Source: Enoplosus armatus
Taxonomy: Eukaryota; Chordata; Actinopteri; Centrarchiformes; Enoplosidae
Reading direction: 5' to 3'
Assembly (NCBI RefSeq): GCF_043641665.1
Contig: NC_092195.1
Coordinates: 17,380,774 to 17,444,773, forward strand
DNA length: 64,000 nucleotides
In this document: piece after piece, positions 11,961 through 40,585 of the stretch
Layout: the number at the start of each line of letters is the position of its first letter
How positions within the stretch are numbered: position 1 is the stretch's first letter
Notes under the pieces: model-generated
Database searches by the model: none
What the model saw: only the letters and a program-made list of their open reading frames with translations
Told to the model about the DNA's origin: nothing
Made by a program: the position numbers and the translations under genes

Positions 11961-13083
11961 TCTGGCAAAGAGAAATTAAAGGATAAAGCAAGAGAGAGGG
12001 TGAGTGATTGAGTGGGTTGAAACCAAAAGAGAATATTTGGCTGCTGGTACAAATGAGTATTTGCAGGTACATCAACGCAATGTACTTGGAGCTGTTAAGA
12101 TGTCGGTAATAGCGGCTGCCACTATATACTTAGCAAGTCAGTTGAAGGGCTTGCTGGACCTGATTAAAAGGAAATATTCGAAGAAGCAGAGGCCAAGATG
12201 TTCTCCTGATTTATAATCCAGCCACAAATATTCTGGATCCTACATTTCACATAACTAGTAAATGCCCATGTCAACTCAAGACAGTTGTATGACTGCTGAG
12301 TTGATCGTGTCAGGGTTAATAATACAGTGCACTGACAATATAACATTATATCCATTCATTTTTGGTTGAATTACCTTGTATGGCTGATTAAGGAGATAAG
12401 ACCTGCATCATCAGGCACTTTTATATGATTAAACGCCAGAGTCAGATACAGCCGAGCTTTCAGAAATATCTGATAGAAACTGGTAATTAGCGTAAGTCCC
12501 ATATATCAAAAACACAGCATACCATGATGACACCATTATCAGTAGTATAATGACATCAGTATTTAGAGAGCTTCCTCCAGAGCAAAAGAAGACATTAAAC
12601 GACTGTGTCAGAGGCCACAGGCTGAGAAATACTTCCCATAATGAGTAATCTGATCTTCATGTGTACAATCAGTGGAGTGCCCCTTTAACCTTTCACAAAG
12701 ATCATGCTCATTCATACGAAGTTAGTGCAGTAGCAGGTCAGACAGACAGCTAATAACACGTGTAATAACGTCATGTGATGGAAATGGAAAAGAAAACAGT
12801 GACTGACCACTAACTACTTTCTTTATGAGATGTAGGTAACGGTTTGAATGAAACCTGCCTCACCTACAAGCCAGTATGAAAAAGTTAGCTAAGCTAGCTC
12901 CTTAGCGCCGTTCAGTGCAGTGCTGCTTGCTAGCTTTTCAGCCAGCAGCTGGCAGCCTTAAAACAAACAGTTGCTGCTCGTGACGGAAATGCCGCTTTGT
13001 GAGATGGCAACAGCTAATATGTTGATGTGTTTCCAGTGAAACCTCTTCTTATATAAAACACATAGGTAACGATGGCTACTCAC

Positions 13084-13370
13084 GTTGTGATTTCCAGAGG
13101 ACGATGCAGCCGGAAGTTGAATCCGGTAACACCAAAGAAGAAGATGTGAGTGACGCTAGGGCCCGCCCTTTCTCTCAAGACACGTTATGATTGGATGCCG
13201 GACCATGGCCCTCGGAAATTATTGGCAGAAACACCTGTCAGGCATTTATCGGTGCGTGACGAATCAAGGGCGTGGTTTTCTGTGGCTGACATCACGCTCA
13301 TACACAAACACTATTTGCTAATCGGTGTCAGAGGGGCGGGAGTTTATATTCTGAGGTTTCTGATTGGTGG
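13084..13370 (-). promoter_or_regulatory. tomm40: tomm40 promoter and non-coding first exon
   Basis: The leader exon ends at 13084 with donor AAC|GTGAGT. Around and upstream lie an ETS/GABP-type CCGGAAGT (13110-13117, plus orientation), CCAAT boxes read on the minus strand at 13194-13190, 13225-13221 and 13367-13363, and a GC box GGGGCGGG near 13333-13340. There is no TATA. This combination is typical of housekeeping genes for mitochondrial proteins; factor binding is inferred. Confidence 0.65.
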
Positions 13371-14068
13371 AGAACTTTAACGTTTGCTACATGTGACAGA
13401 GCGGGTGTAGTAAGTAAAATGTCATGATGAAATACGTTCAAGGTCAAACGGCAGCCTGAGGGTCTCGAGACAAAGTCACAGCGGTCTCATAACACAATTT
13501 TTAGCTGACACACAACAACACACCCCTCGCTCTTAGTGGAGCCACAGTACGCACACACAGCAGCAGCAGAGCCCTGATGTTTTCACTGTACAGTCTCATG
13601 AGGGACTAGTGTGCACACCTGTGGTACCAGGTAGAAGTATCAGGAGGAGCAGAGGGTCCTTAACAGCCCTGTAGTTTTAAAGCACACCACCAATTAACAG
13701 TTAATTAGGCTGACAGCTGAGGTTTTGTTTGCAAGTGTAGATTGATAAATAGAAGTGTAGTAGATTAAAGCCAATTTTATTGTGGTTGAATTGTTTTGCT
13801 GAATCATAACCTTACTGTCAACAACACAGAGATTTTAATAATTAGTAGTAAATATACTAAAACAAACAAAAACATTGGTAATAGCCCTTTTAAACTGGTT
13901 TACATTGTACAACACCAAACTGTGCACCCTTCTGTGTTCAGGTAACTACAGATGTAACATGGCTGCTGTCACATCATCTATTTGAATCATGAGAACAATG
14001 TAAAAAAAAAAAAAAAACAGAGGAACAGTCTAAAAAGAGAACACCAGACAGTGTAAATTTAAGTTCAA
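13371..14068. other. Intergenic gap between tomm40 promoter and ddx6 3' end
   Basis: About 700 bp with no supported exon. It contains an A15 run near 14001-14015. The region is A/T-rich and otherwise unremarkable. Confidence 0.5.
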
Positions 14069-18701
<4,633 letters not shown>

Positions 18702-18780
18702 CTGGAGGGAAGATAAAACACATTAGGAAGACGCTTCTTATATTTTTCACACAATAAGAGTCAAAAAATGAACTTCTCAC
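18702..18780 (-). other. ddx6: Predicted short intron in the ddx6 3'UTR
   Basis: Five nucleotides after the TAG stop the minus strand shows donor GACAG|GTGAGA (exon end 18781). At 18702 it shows acceptor TTATCTTCCCTCCAG (next exon begins 18701). Both sites are strong. The junction is far closer than 50 nt to the stop, so it should not trigger nonsense-mediated decay. Whether it is used is inferred. Confidence 0.55.
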
Positions 18781-18785
18781 CTGTC

Positions 18786-22779
<3,994 letters not shown>

Positions 22780-23641
22780 TTTTCCTGTATCTCCTTGCTT
22801 GTTTTTTTTTTTTTCTTCTAGGTATTAGATTTTTGCCTCTTAGGTTTTTCTTTTTAAAAATTCTCTTCAAAAGTAAAAAAGTTTAATAAAGCATTAACAA
22901 ACAATATTCTCTATTCTTTTGAAGTCCAAAGCTTTCACAACAGAAGTCAATTCGTAGTATTTACATATACACATGTACGTGCAGTTCGGTCCCCTTCAAC
23001 AACAGAGTGACTGACGTACAAGAACAACAAAAAGAACAAAACACGTTTTTATACAAGAGCTCTTCAAAATGAAGAGAAATTTGCATTCATATGCATGAAT
23101 ATACTTGCCCACAATATAGAAAAATTATATGTGAACAAGTATCAAAGCGGTTCAAGTCCTGAAATAGAACAACTAAGGCAATCTGAACTTGGGGAACAGC
23201 TTCTTCAATATAATCTTAGTTCAATACTTAAACTTCTGTTTCTAAATTGAACAATATTTCCTGTTTCCACTTGGAGTCCATACGAGTTGCTCAATATCCT
23301 TGTCCTTGAAAAAAAGGATGTCCAACTTTGTACACGTTTTCCCCCAAAATCATATAGTCTGTAATGCTCTCCGTTTATTTCCACTGTGTGGCTATACGTC
23401 GGCCCACGTGAGAAAAAAATGGATCCTCAACTCACAAATCATACAAGGGGTTATCTAGTCCAAAGCCAAAAAGCTTTCCACCCCTTTTGAGTCCTCAGTG
23501 TGCGTTTCCTTTCTCCTCCTGGTGTTTGACCCTCTCTCCCCAGACACCACAGGTCTTCAGGTCGGTGTGTGAAGTGTGCGAGTGTGGCCGTGATCAACCC
23601 GCTGCCTCCTCTATGTCAGCCAACAACTCAAACTTGTCACC
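22780..23641 (-). other. ddx6: Probable ddx6 5' leader exon, contiguous with the start codon
   Basis: A minus-strand acceptor TTTTTTCAG|GTGACAAG occurs at 23642. The following sequence opens with a 15-codon stretch reading GDKFELLADIEEAAG that ends at a TGA near 23597. I saw no convincing donor before the ddx6 ATG at 22779, so the stretch may be one long leader exon spliced to the first exon at 24947. It could instead be the final exon of another small gene, since a minus-strand AATAAA lies near 23370. Low certainty. Confidence 0.35.
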
Positions 23642-24946
23642 TGAAAAAATCCAAGCGAAAAGGTTTTAAAAGAAACCATGAGCAGTTGACTAATCACTCA
23701 GGCACTCACTCAAACTTTCTGTTTTATATCATAAATCAAGTATTGAGATCTTGGAGTTTTAAATTCTTTTTTATTTTGGTTTAAGAAATAATTTCAACGA
23801 TTCACTGATAATCAAAATAGTAACCAATTAATTACATGTTGCTCACCTAATAATTTCAGCTCTACACGTAATCCTTACCTATGTTGTTAGTAACAGAGAC
23901 AACACACTTCAACCCCTCTAATTTCATCTTGTGGCCCCTTTGGTCTAGAGAGCACCAGGTTGGGAGCCAGTAACAAAAGCAATTTCAATACATCAGTTTG
24001 TCTGAGATAACTTGTGATGCTGACATTTAACGTAACATACAAGCAATCGGTTTCAGCGTTATTGAGACATCAAGCAATAATGAAAACAATCGGTAGCTGC
24101 AACTTTGACAAACACTACCATGCTAGACCTCACAACAGTGAAAGGCTTTAACAGCTAATTCGCTAAATGGTTTGGTTTAGGTTTGCACAGGTGAACTTGC
24201 CAGGTGGTAGTCTTCTGAGGCAGATTAGCGAAGCCCAACCTGTCAGGAGTTAATATAAGACTTGCTTACAGTTAAGACTGTAGGTCTGACTGAAACAAAT
24301 TTCAGTTTCTGTCGATTGTCAAAAACTGATGCTCAGACCATGCTAACTTTGTGTTAATTTACTTTAGCCAGCTAACGTTACAAGCTGTCGGCTTGTGCCC
24401 CAACCGGTTTTCCATTAGATGAACGGCAACTTTCTTTTTCATCGGCTTTCCAAGCCTGTTTTGTAAAACAGTTAACGTTAACTTTAAATTAGTCAAACCA
24501 TCGATGTAGCCGGGATGGGGTTAGCTTATCTTCCTTTTTAAAATCAATGACTTTACAATGGTACCTTGGTGCTACGTCTCAGGAGAAACAACATTAGCAA
24601 CGTTAAGCTAGCGTTACTGAGTTAAAGCTAAGCCAGTGTTAGCTCTACGCTAACTAGCAGCAAAGCCGTTGCAACACTCGCATTTTTGACTCTTAATAAG
24701 CAATTAATAACAAAATATAATATATGGGTGTAAACCTTAGCGACAAGAACGTTATATATAGTTAACGTTACGTTCTTTGTAATTTTATATTTAACGCTGA
24801 ATAGCACAATTAGCAAGCTCGTTAGCCTCAAAGCTAATTTAGCACAAATAACTCCACTCGCTAACGTTAGCTATGTGCTATCCAGCTAACAACAACTCGG
24901 ATGTTTTTAACGGAAACTGGACGGTTCCATGTAACCGCAAACCTAC

Positions 24947-25130
24947 CTTAATTTCTCTGTTATTTTACAAGGTATACTCAGTGTGCGGTTGATCAAATAC
25001 TTTCTTTACAATTCGCTTTAATAACTGGATTTTACTTGAAATAAATCGCCTCTATTGTGTTTCTTCTTCCTTTAAATCAACATGGTCGCCTTCTTCTTCG
25101 TCTTCTCTTCCTCGGTGTCTGTCTCCTGTT
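24947..25130 (-). promoter_or_regulatory. ddx6: ddx6 first (non-coding) exon and promoter region
   Basis: On the minus strand a purine-rich leader (AGGAAGAGAAGACGAAGAAG) runs down to a donor ATTAAG|GTAGGTTTG with the last exon base at 24947. Its only ATG opens a frame that stops after three codons (ATG TTG ATT TAA). It is the only good upstream-exon candidate for ddx6. The following intron (24360-24900) is unusually rich in AACGTT palindromes. Confidence 0.5.
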
Positions 25131-26690
25131 TATTACATGTGAGACTCTACGGCACTACTGCCACCTGGTTGCAGTGGGAGGATATACTTGGATTATTTTG
25201 TACTGTGTCTCTGGTACATTTTAAAAGAAATATGTATTATGTATGACAATGTTCTCCATCAGTGGTTGTAACAGTGCCAGAATATGTTACTCAAGTACAG
25301 GCACTGCAGTGATAATTTACTTTTTCGACAGGTAAAGTAGGAAACTAGCATACAAATTGTACTATAAAAAAAAATAAAAAGCACTTAAGCATAAAAAAAT
25401 CAGATTTATTAGTCAGCTGAATCAGTTTTTATGTCCCCCATGCGATTTTCAAAGAACCATACTCACAAGGTTTCGATCCTTACTATAAACCATGTATGAT
25501 GTTTTTGCTGACCGTTGTCAAATTCATGCTACACAGCTTTAGATGTTTGAATGTATTTTTTTTAATCATTTCCAGCAATGGTTCCATCCATTTCTATCCA
25601 TTATGAAAATTAGTAAAAAGCCTCTTGAAACGTCCTGAATCAGGTTGTTCTGTCAGTATAAGTATCATAATGTTTGGGTTTGAAGTGTGTTGTCTTGTGT
25701 ACAGTAATAAAAGCAATCATCTACCTGTGAAATCCAATTCAACATGGATTTTTTTTTTTGTTTTTACATAATACATTGAAATGGCAGATTCAATTACATA
25801 GTTTCCAATTTACATGTAAGATATAATATTAACAGGGTCAAGAGGTTTATCAGGTGGCTGCACAGAACAGGAGCTAACTCTCAGATTAGCTGCTCAGACG
25901 AGTGCTAGTTAACATCATGTTTCCAATTCACTACTTAACATAATATGTCCAAAAGCTTCAAATAAGCACAAGCAATCCTTGCATTTGTTTTTGATTTAAT
26001 TCAGATATTTAAATATAACAACACAGTGTTAAATATTTATATTAAGAAATACTAAGAATTAATTTACAGTATAAGAAGTTACTTTCACACCTACATCCAC
26101 ATACTGCTGGTAAATACAAGGTGAAGGCCTCCTTATCAGTATGTTGTAAACATGTGACAAACTGGCAGATTATGCATTTAATCCAAATATAATAATAATA
26201 CAGTGCATCTGAAATGTGTTTCCTGTTCAAGTACACGTTTAATCCTGGTCCGTTTGGTAATGCAGGCAAAGCTTTTCTTCATACACTACACAAATATAGC
26301 AGCACTTTAAATTCAAGGCACAACAGCTCCTACTGACATATATCAGTTAAGAAATTACTGCGAGGGCTGGTGACGACGAAGTCTCTGTCAGTTCATAATA
26401 TTCTCAATGTGCATTTGATCTGGATCTGGATGAATGTAAATCTAGCTAGACAAATACTTATTTTGTCATCATTTAGGATCATTTTAGAGCTGGTTTTAGA
26501 ACGTTTTTAGTGGCTCTCTGTTGTGCAGAATAGGTTGCAGTGTCCCTAAGCTTCCTCAAGTTTTAGAGTTGTTGTTGCGTCCTCATAATTCTCCCTGACT
26601 TTTTTCCTTTTCTTAAATTTATTGCATCTCTCTCGCCACATTATGTCAGATCTCTTTTTCATCCAAGAACAACAAAGTTCCAACGATAAA
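25131..26690. other. lipe 3'UTR and spacer to the ddx6 promoter
   Basis: The right part is the lipe 3'UTR (minus). The nearest AATAAA is at 26623-26618, with further A/T-rich candidates to about 25400. The left part (about 25170-25340) has fragments resembling the ACTTAAGTA/AAGTAC-type dispersed fish repeat. No coding exon is seen. Confidence 0.4.
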
Positions 26691-34122
<7,432 letters not shown>

Positions 34123-35699
34123 ATCTGAGGCTGGGAGAGAAAGACAGACAAGAGCACCTATTAAAACATTTCTTTAACCTCCTTTATATCTGCCTCTGTA
34201 GCTGTCGACACAGCAGTCATGTGATGTGCACTGTGCAACTTGAAGAAAAGGGACCATCACCCAAAGGGTAAACACACAGATCTTAATGACCTCATCTCCT
34301 GCAACACAACTCATTGCTTTGGTGATTATCTTGTTATCTATTTGGTCAAGGGTTGAAGTTCCAGCACAGCTTGAGGGTTAGCACAAACCAGGCCGTCAAA
34401 ACTAGCTGACTGCGATGGCATCAAGTGCTGGAGATGATTTCAATTACAACAAATAACAACAGTCCAGATGGAGCATAAAAACAAAGCTCTATACAAGTGA
34501 TTCCGCTTTTATGTCAATAAAAAGACAGAGACACGGACAAGATTAAATGTCTTTCTCAAACATGCATATCTGTTGTCACATTGACTGAAAATATTGAAAA
34601 CTTGTCTATCAAGAGTCTGCTCTCTTTCTAGATAACTGACAAACACTGAAAATGTGCACTTGATTTGCTTGTACACGGCACCATGCAAATCAACAAGCAA
34701 ACAGCTATGGGTCAAAATGAAACATTACCTGTTGGCTTAATGAGTTTGGTATATCTGGTTGTTTTAGGTCATTGTGGTCAAATTTGCAAATAATGAGCAA
34801 GATTGCTTTATGACAATATTGGATTTGCATTTACATGTTACCAAGCTACATTAAAGCCCTCATGTTAATGTTCATGTAGGCACTGAGACACATTGTGCAG
34901 TGTTGCTTTGAATGTTATAAAAAGTGGAAAATCTCTTCTGTGTCAACAGCAGCTATAAGTTCCTATAGCCTGCAGCACAAAGTGAAATTAGGACACTGTG
35001 CTAGTTGTGGCAGTGTTCATAAACACTGGAGGCTTTATCACAGTTGTGACACATGTTTGATTGTGTTGTTCTATTTCTGTTTAGTAGTCAGTGTCTCAGT
35101 GGGCAGCCTTTTAGGCTTATAACATCAGCAATATGCCACCCTAGTAACTAGATGTTCTTTGAGCCATCTGCATTAGACATGCGATACGTGTTCATGCCTC
35201 TAGGCAGTGTGATCTGCTTTTTAGTACGGGCAGTGCTGCAGCTAGGATTATACACTAGACACCAAAACAATCTATTATATTTCTTTAACTGTTCAGTTAT
35301 TTTATTGGAAAATTATATCTCCCTATGTATTTTCTCTTTTTGCTTGGATTGTTCATTTTAGGAGGTCTGCCTCACTTAAGCCCCACTTCTCTCTATTTTA
35401 TTCAGTTTAATTCTGTTTTAATTGATTTTTTCCTCTTCATTATGCTTTTAAATATAGCTTTAATGGATTTCTCTGCATTATGTGGCACATTGCGAGTAAG
35501 TAACAAGAACAATAATTTGTTTAAAAATGGTGTCTCCGTTAAATAGTACTAAAGCACTGACATGTTCTTCAACTGTAAAGTGTCATTTGTCAGACAATAT
35601 TTTGGTCATTTAAGGGATCTTTATCAAAAATGTTTGTTATGTGACTGAAAGACCAATATCAGTTGACAGCAAATATCATAATCAGATTTTTTAAAGGAC

Positions 35700-36110
35700 A
35701 AGTCTGGTGTTATTCTGTATTTTTCTTATTGTCAACAAATCCCATGAAAAGACCTCTTTCAATATTTCCCATCTTCCCTACCTTGTCTTGGGCCCTCAGC
35801 ACCACGCCTATTAATTCCTAATGAAGATGTAAATGTTTTTGATACTAGTGAAACTTCACAGCAGCAGCAGGATGATGTATGCGTGATTGAATTACAATAA
35901 ACTACAGTGCTGATGTTCATTGTAATGAAGGCACAAGTCATCCAGTGCAACAGTGTGGCTCACTGATGTGTTGCTGGGGAACAATGGAGATTTATAGCAC
36001 AGATAAACAAGTTATTTCTGGCTTTGGATACAGAGACAATACTTATTAATAGTATTAATTTACTGATGATTTTGTTGACAATAAGAATAATATAAAATAT
36101 CACGAGCCGT
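35700..36110. repeat. Dispersed repeat copy in lipe intron 1
   Basis: Shares a series of short blocks, in the same order, with 45830-46280: TTA(A/C)TAATGAAGA..AT, TCATAATGAAGG-like, AGTGCAACAGTGTKGCTC, then GG(A/G)ACAACAATGGAG and ATAATAARAA..ATATCAC. This suggests two diverged copies of one non-coding repeat family. The boundaries are approximate. Confidence 0.45.
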
Positions 36111-36853
36111 ATTCTTTAACTTCGAAATATTAATAGCAGTATTGGCAGTAAAACATCCAGTATTGGTCTAGGTGCAATAGCAGTACACTATCAAGTTTCA
36201 AATGACAACATGATGACATCTAAACTACAAGTACAATGCTATAGTACAATTCAGAGTTACAATTCTGTTTTCAGCTTCTGTTCCCTTTAGTTTCCCTGCT
36301 GATTCTCACCATTAACCAAAATAAAAAGCCTGGGATGTCCACCAGCAGCCCTTTAAACCTAAACCGTTGATAAATTACGTAAACCTGTCAGCAGGCTCGC
36401 CTCTGTCACCGTCCAGCACTGATGTACTATAGCTGGATATCAGTTTTCAGCACAGATATCAGCTTCTCGTACAGTTAAAACGCCTCTCTTCGGGGTTTGG
36501 AAGCATTTTTGTTTCTCACACATAGCTCTTCCGCTAGCTTGTCTCCACACCTTCACACAAACTTGTCACTGTTGATAATGTCGACATAACCGTTAGCACT
36601 ATTGTAGCTATCAAGCATACGTTTGCTACCGGTGACAACTTCACCCACAACACCAAGTTGGAGTTGAACTGTCGATCACTCCGTTGCTTTCTGTTTCGGA
36701 TCCATTTAAAAACGCTAAAATACAATGACACAGTTTCATATTCGTCGCTAACACTCAGCGACAAAAGTCTACACATGTCCCAAACACGACAGATACGTGT
36801 GTGTGTGTGTATACATTATGAGTTGGTTAGTGTTTTAAACTGGCTTCACTCAC

Positions 36854-36915
36854 CGACCCGCATCCTCTTCCTTGATCTGTCCGTTGGTGTCCCTCAGAAT
36901 GCTGGGTAACGTCAT
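36854..36915 (-). promoter_or_regulatory. lipe: lipe first exon and core promoter
   Basis: The leader exon ends at 36854 with donor GGTCG|GTGAGT and joins the acceptor at 34131 (CTCTCCCAG). Just upstream, in GC-rich sequence, is TGACGTTA, a CRE-like half site. The exon contains ATG CGG GTC G, which splices in frame to give MRVASD before the family-standard start MDYQ. No TATA is seen. Confidence 0.6.
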
Positions 36916-36929
36916 GTGAGCAGAGCGCG

Positions 36930-36977
36930 AGGCGCCGCGCGTGCCCCCGCGAGCCTGCTAGCATAATGAATCAACAG
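36930..36977 (+). other. Candidate first exon of a transcript head-to-head with lipe
   Basis: In the GC-rich flank of the lipe promoter the plus strand reads ATG AAT CAA CAG followed by donor GTAGGC (exon end 36977). The nearest strong plus-strand acceptor downstream is at 38390. Joined, the frame stops after 26 codons, so this may be a non-coding divergent transcript or need an unseen exon. Human LIPE has an antisense neighbour, LIPE-AS1. Speculative. Confidence 0.3.
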
Positions 36978-38390
36978 GTAGGCTAACACTTTCACAAACA
37001 GCGGGTTTTTTTTAACATGAATCAGGTTCAAAGTGTGATTATAAACATTTTGGAAAGAGGTCTGTTGTTGTTTGGGATGATTGTGATTAAATCTGCAGTG
37101 ATTATGTGACATATTACCCCTGTTAACTACAGTAATTTGCTGTATATTCGGTCTTTCTCATAGAAAGTTCATTACAAAGGTATTAATATAACGTTCGCCT
37201 ACTTTAATTGATATATTATATTGTACATGATGTATTTTAGGCTGCAAACCAAACATATGGAAGCCTCCAAATGAAAAATGAAATATAATGAATTGAAAAT
37301 ACGAAGTCAATGTTATAAGATAATTGGTCAAATGTCTTGCTAGCACCCCGTTTTTTGTTAAATGTAATGTTAAACTATTAGCTTATTTAGGTTCCCCATG
37401 AAATACACCTTATTCATGGCAGACAAAGTCCAGGTGTTACTAATAACATTAATTAAGGCTCTGCTGAAGTGTCCCAGTAAGTCATGACTGACAGTGAGCC
37501 TACATGCACAATACCAGGAATAACTAAATTCAGCCCTCAGTCATTTTATTATTTACACCTGTGTATTTCCTTCTGTGACATGTCAAATGTAGGTTTACGG
37601 TTCAATTAATGTCTTCTGTGTTCTGCTGCTTCTGTATACATTTTACCATGAGCATTCATATTCTGTGTGTTGTATGGTTCACTTGCCCCTCACTATTGTA
37701 CAAACACAAAAATACAACAAACTCTAATGGCTAGAAGAAATGTTGTGCGTGCACAGTATATACTGCAGTTTGATCATCCTCATTCTCTTTTTTGTGTGTA
37801 TGTGATGAGATTATGGGAGTCTCTAGTGGCCATCAGTTCACTTGCAACGCTTCACATGGGTGAAAATTTGCTCAGAAGAGTGACTTGTACTTGGACTTTA
37901 ATGCTCTTACAACCACCCTTTTTTCACTATGATATAATAAAACAGAAGTATTTGTCTTCTTGAATTTAGCTAAGGATTACACACAAGTGTATGTGAGAGT
38001 TAAATATGGGGAAAAGAAGTATGTGAATATCTTTGAGTTTAAGAGTAACCTTGGGCTCAAAAATAATCAAATTAAGTAATAATTGAAATATTCAATAATT
38101 GCTGCCCTAAAATTAGGATTTATCTTACAATAAGTCGAATAAATGCCACAGAAATGCCAAATGTCCTCTGAAGAAACTGTTGGATATTCATGATAGCAGT
38201 CTGTGTTTTTATGTTGTGTTTGATTCTAAAGTGTTTTGAGACCACATTTTTAAATAGAATAAATAGGCTACATGTAAGTAAGTGAAAAGCTACAAGCACA
38301 GCTCATATTTTTTGTTATACATCTTACCATGTAAAATAAAGATATAAAGGTTCAATTCAGTTTTTTTTGCCCTCTTGTCCTTTTGAACAG

Positions 38391-38493
38391 CATCACAAGG
38401 GCAGGCTGGGGTTTTCCAGACAGCAGTCAACAATATTAAAACAGAAGACGTCATGAATGAAGTGACGCTTAATACTCAGTTGAAATTCCAGAG
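38391..38493 (+). other. Unassigned 103-bp exon candidate
   Basis: A pyrimidine-rich acceptor (CTTGTCCTTTTGAACAG, ending at 38390) and a strong donor (CAGAG|GTGAGTGA) bracket 103 nt. One frame is open throughout and reads SQGQAGVFQTAVNN, then IKTEDVMNEVTLNTQLKFQR. Base composition is more balanced than in the flanks. I do not recognise the peptide, and no joined exons could be fixed. It could be coding, or an exon of a divergent non-coding RNA starting beside lipe. Confidence 0.35.
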
Positions 38494-40530
38494 GTGAGTG
38501 ACTAATCTTATAGTCTTATATCACTTTTCTGAAAAATCCAACACCCAGTTGGAGGGGACTCTTGTTTTTTGCAGAATCTATCAGGTGTTAAATGATGTAT
38601 TGGGTGTGGACGTACAGTATGGATGTCATTGTGGTCACTTTCTTTGTATGACGCAACATTAAAGTGTTGATACAACCTGTTGACATTTATATTGTAGACA
38701 ATCACCTTTTCTTCAGTGTTAATAAACTATAGGGGTTATATAAATTCAATAATATCAGATTGGTGCACATATTAAAGGTCACCTCGTTGATCTCTGTTGG
38801 TTCAACAGTTCTGTGTCACTTGATGTCCATGCAGGTTTCACTGCTTTTATTTAAAACCCTCTCCTTTGCAATTTGACACCATAAACAGACTTTGAGGCAG
38901 ATGAACATGCAGTGACTTTTCCTAAACAGCTACATTCTGTAGTGGGAAAAATACAGTTGTATTTGTTGTGCCAAGTTTCATAATACTTAAGACCTCCTTG
39001 CCCCCTTCTGCCACACTCATCATCTTTCTGTAAAATATAAAGAAAAATCAGTCAGATATTAAGAATAATGCCACTCATTGTGATTTGTTATAGAAAGCCC
39101 CAAGTTCCTCTTCATCTCGTCCCATTTATTCATGACACAAACTACTTTGCAGTCTCAAAAATGTGGCAGAGAATTAAAAATCAATAATGAACTTATGAGG
39201 AGTGTTTATACGACAAAAGAAAAAAAGCAGAGTCACTAGGAAGTTCTTGACATTTATTAATAGACAAGCATGTCAAATCCATCAAAAAGATATTGTCAGG
39301 GACAAGCTCTAATCGAAATGTAAACACTGAAAACTTGTAAATCATCATCACAAGAATGAGGAAAATTCCAGTTAGGTTTTATTTTCTTTGTGTCTGACTT
39401 TCACTGATGTTTCTTCCTCTCTGTGACTCAGCATTCTGCACTGTAAACTTCCCCATCACATAACATGCAAGTCAGTTCTCACAATGATACGTTTTCATGG
39501 TCTGTAATTAAATCTGTAGAGAGACGTACTGTTTACATAGTCTGGTGTCCGAGCTTTGTGTGTTTCTAACTGTGTGCACTGTGTTGTCCATGTGTACATA
39601 CAATCACTGAGCTGCAGGTATGGCCCTTCAATACTATTATTAAGACACGACTATAACTGTTATAACTATGACAAATAAAAGCAGCAAATCCTCACATCTC
39701 TGAAGCTGGAACCAGAGATGTTTCGCATTTGTGCTCGTGAAATGAATGAAAATAATTGTGATTGCTTGTCTGTAGGTTATCAAATCAATGAATCGACTAA
39801 TTGTTTCAGCTCTATTCGTTTTGCCCAACAATATTAAACTAAGATGGTGAACATTGTCAGCATGACGCCTACTAAACATCAGCATGTTAGCATGCAAATG
39901 TTAGCATTTAGCTCAAAGCACTAGCCTCAAGGAGCTGCTAGCATGGCTCTTGTTAAACGAACAGTCTATTATCAGAATCGTTGACTCATCATAATTGCGC
40001 TACGCTTAAACAAATTGATGTTGAGTTATTGCATTTGTGACTTAATTCTGAAGATATGTCATAGAGGTCATTTTTTTGTTTATAACAAAATCCCCATGGC
40101 GGCCTGGTGCGAGTCTGATCTGGTTCCTTCCTGTTAATGCCTGATGTCAAGTTACAACCACAGGCACTTCTTTGTTGCCTGCTGCCCTCACAGAGACCCT
40201 CTCATTACCACTGACCTTAGATACAGGTGTCAGATCCATCTTAACCAATCAATGCAGCCAGTTTACTCATAAACTGTCAACAGAGCTGCCGTGCCGACAA
40301 CTTCCCCGAAGTCCATGCTGGTGTCCCGGAAGAGAACACCTGCATAAAACTGACTGTGCAGGTTTCACTGTGTTTTAATGTGTTAAGATGAGTCTTATTT
40401 TCTGCAGTTTTGTAAATACAGTTAATAGTAATGGTGGGAGAAAGATGACTAACGTGTTTGATCCCTTTTGTTTGCCTCTTTGTAGTTCTTAGAGTTTGTA
40501 GAATGTCTGTTCTTTGGTTATTGATATCTC

Positions 40531-40535
<5 letters not shown>

Positions 40536-40576
<41 letters not shown>
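40536..40576. repeat. (AT)n microsatellite
   Basis: About 41 bp of alternating A and T, uninterrupted. Confidence 0.9.

Positions 40577-40585
<9 letters not shown>

Noticed and set aside
13150..13380. 76-codon plus-strand frame upstream of tomm40
   Set aside because: It coincides with the tomm40 promoter (CCAAT and GC boxes) and has no homology or splice context.
40172..40378. 68-codon plus-strand frame after an acceptor-like CCCTCACAG
   Set aside because: The frame consistent with the 38493 donor phase ends quickly and neither reading resembles a known protein; left as an unproven splice site.
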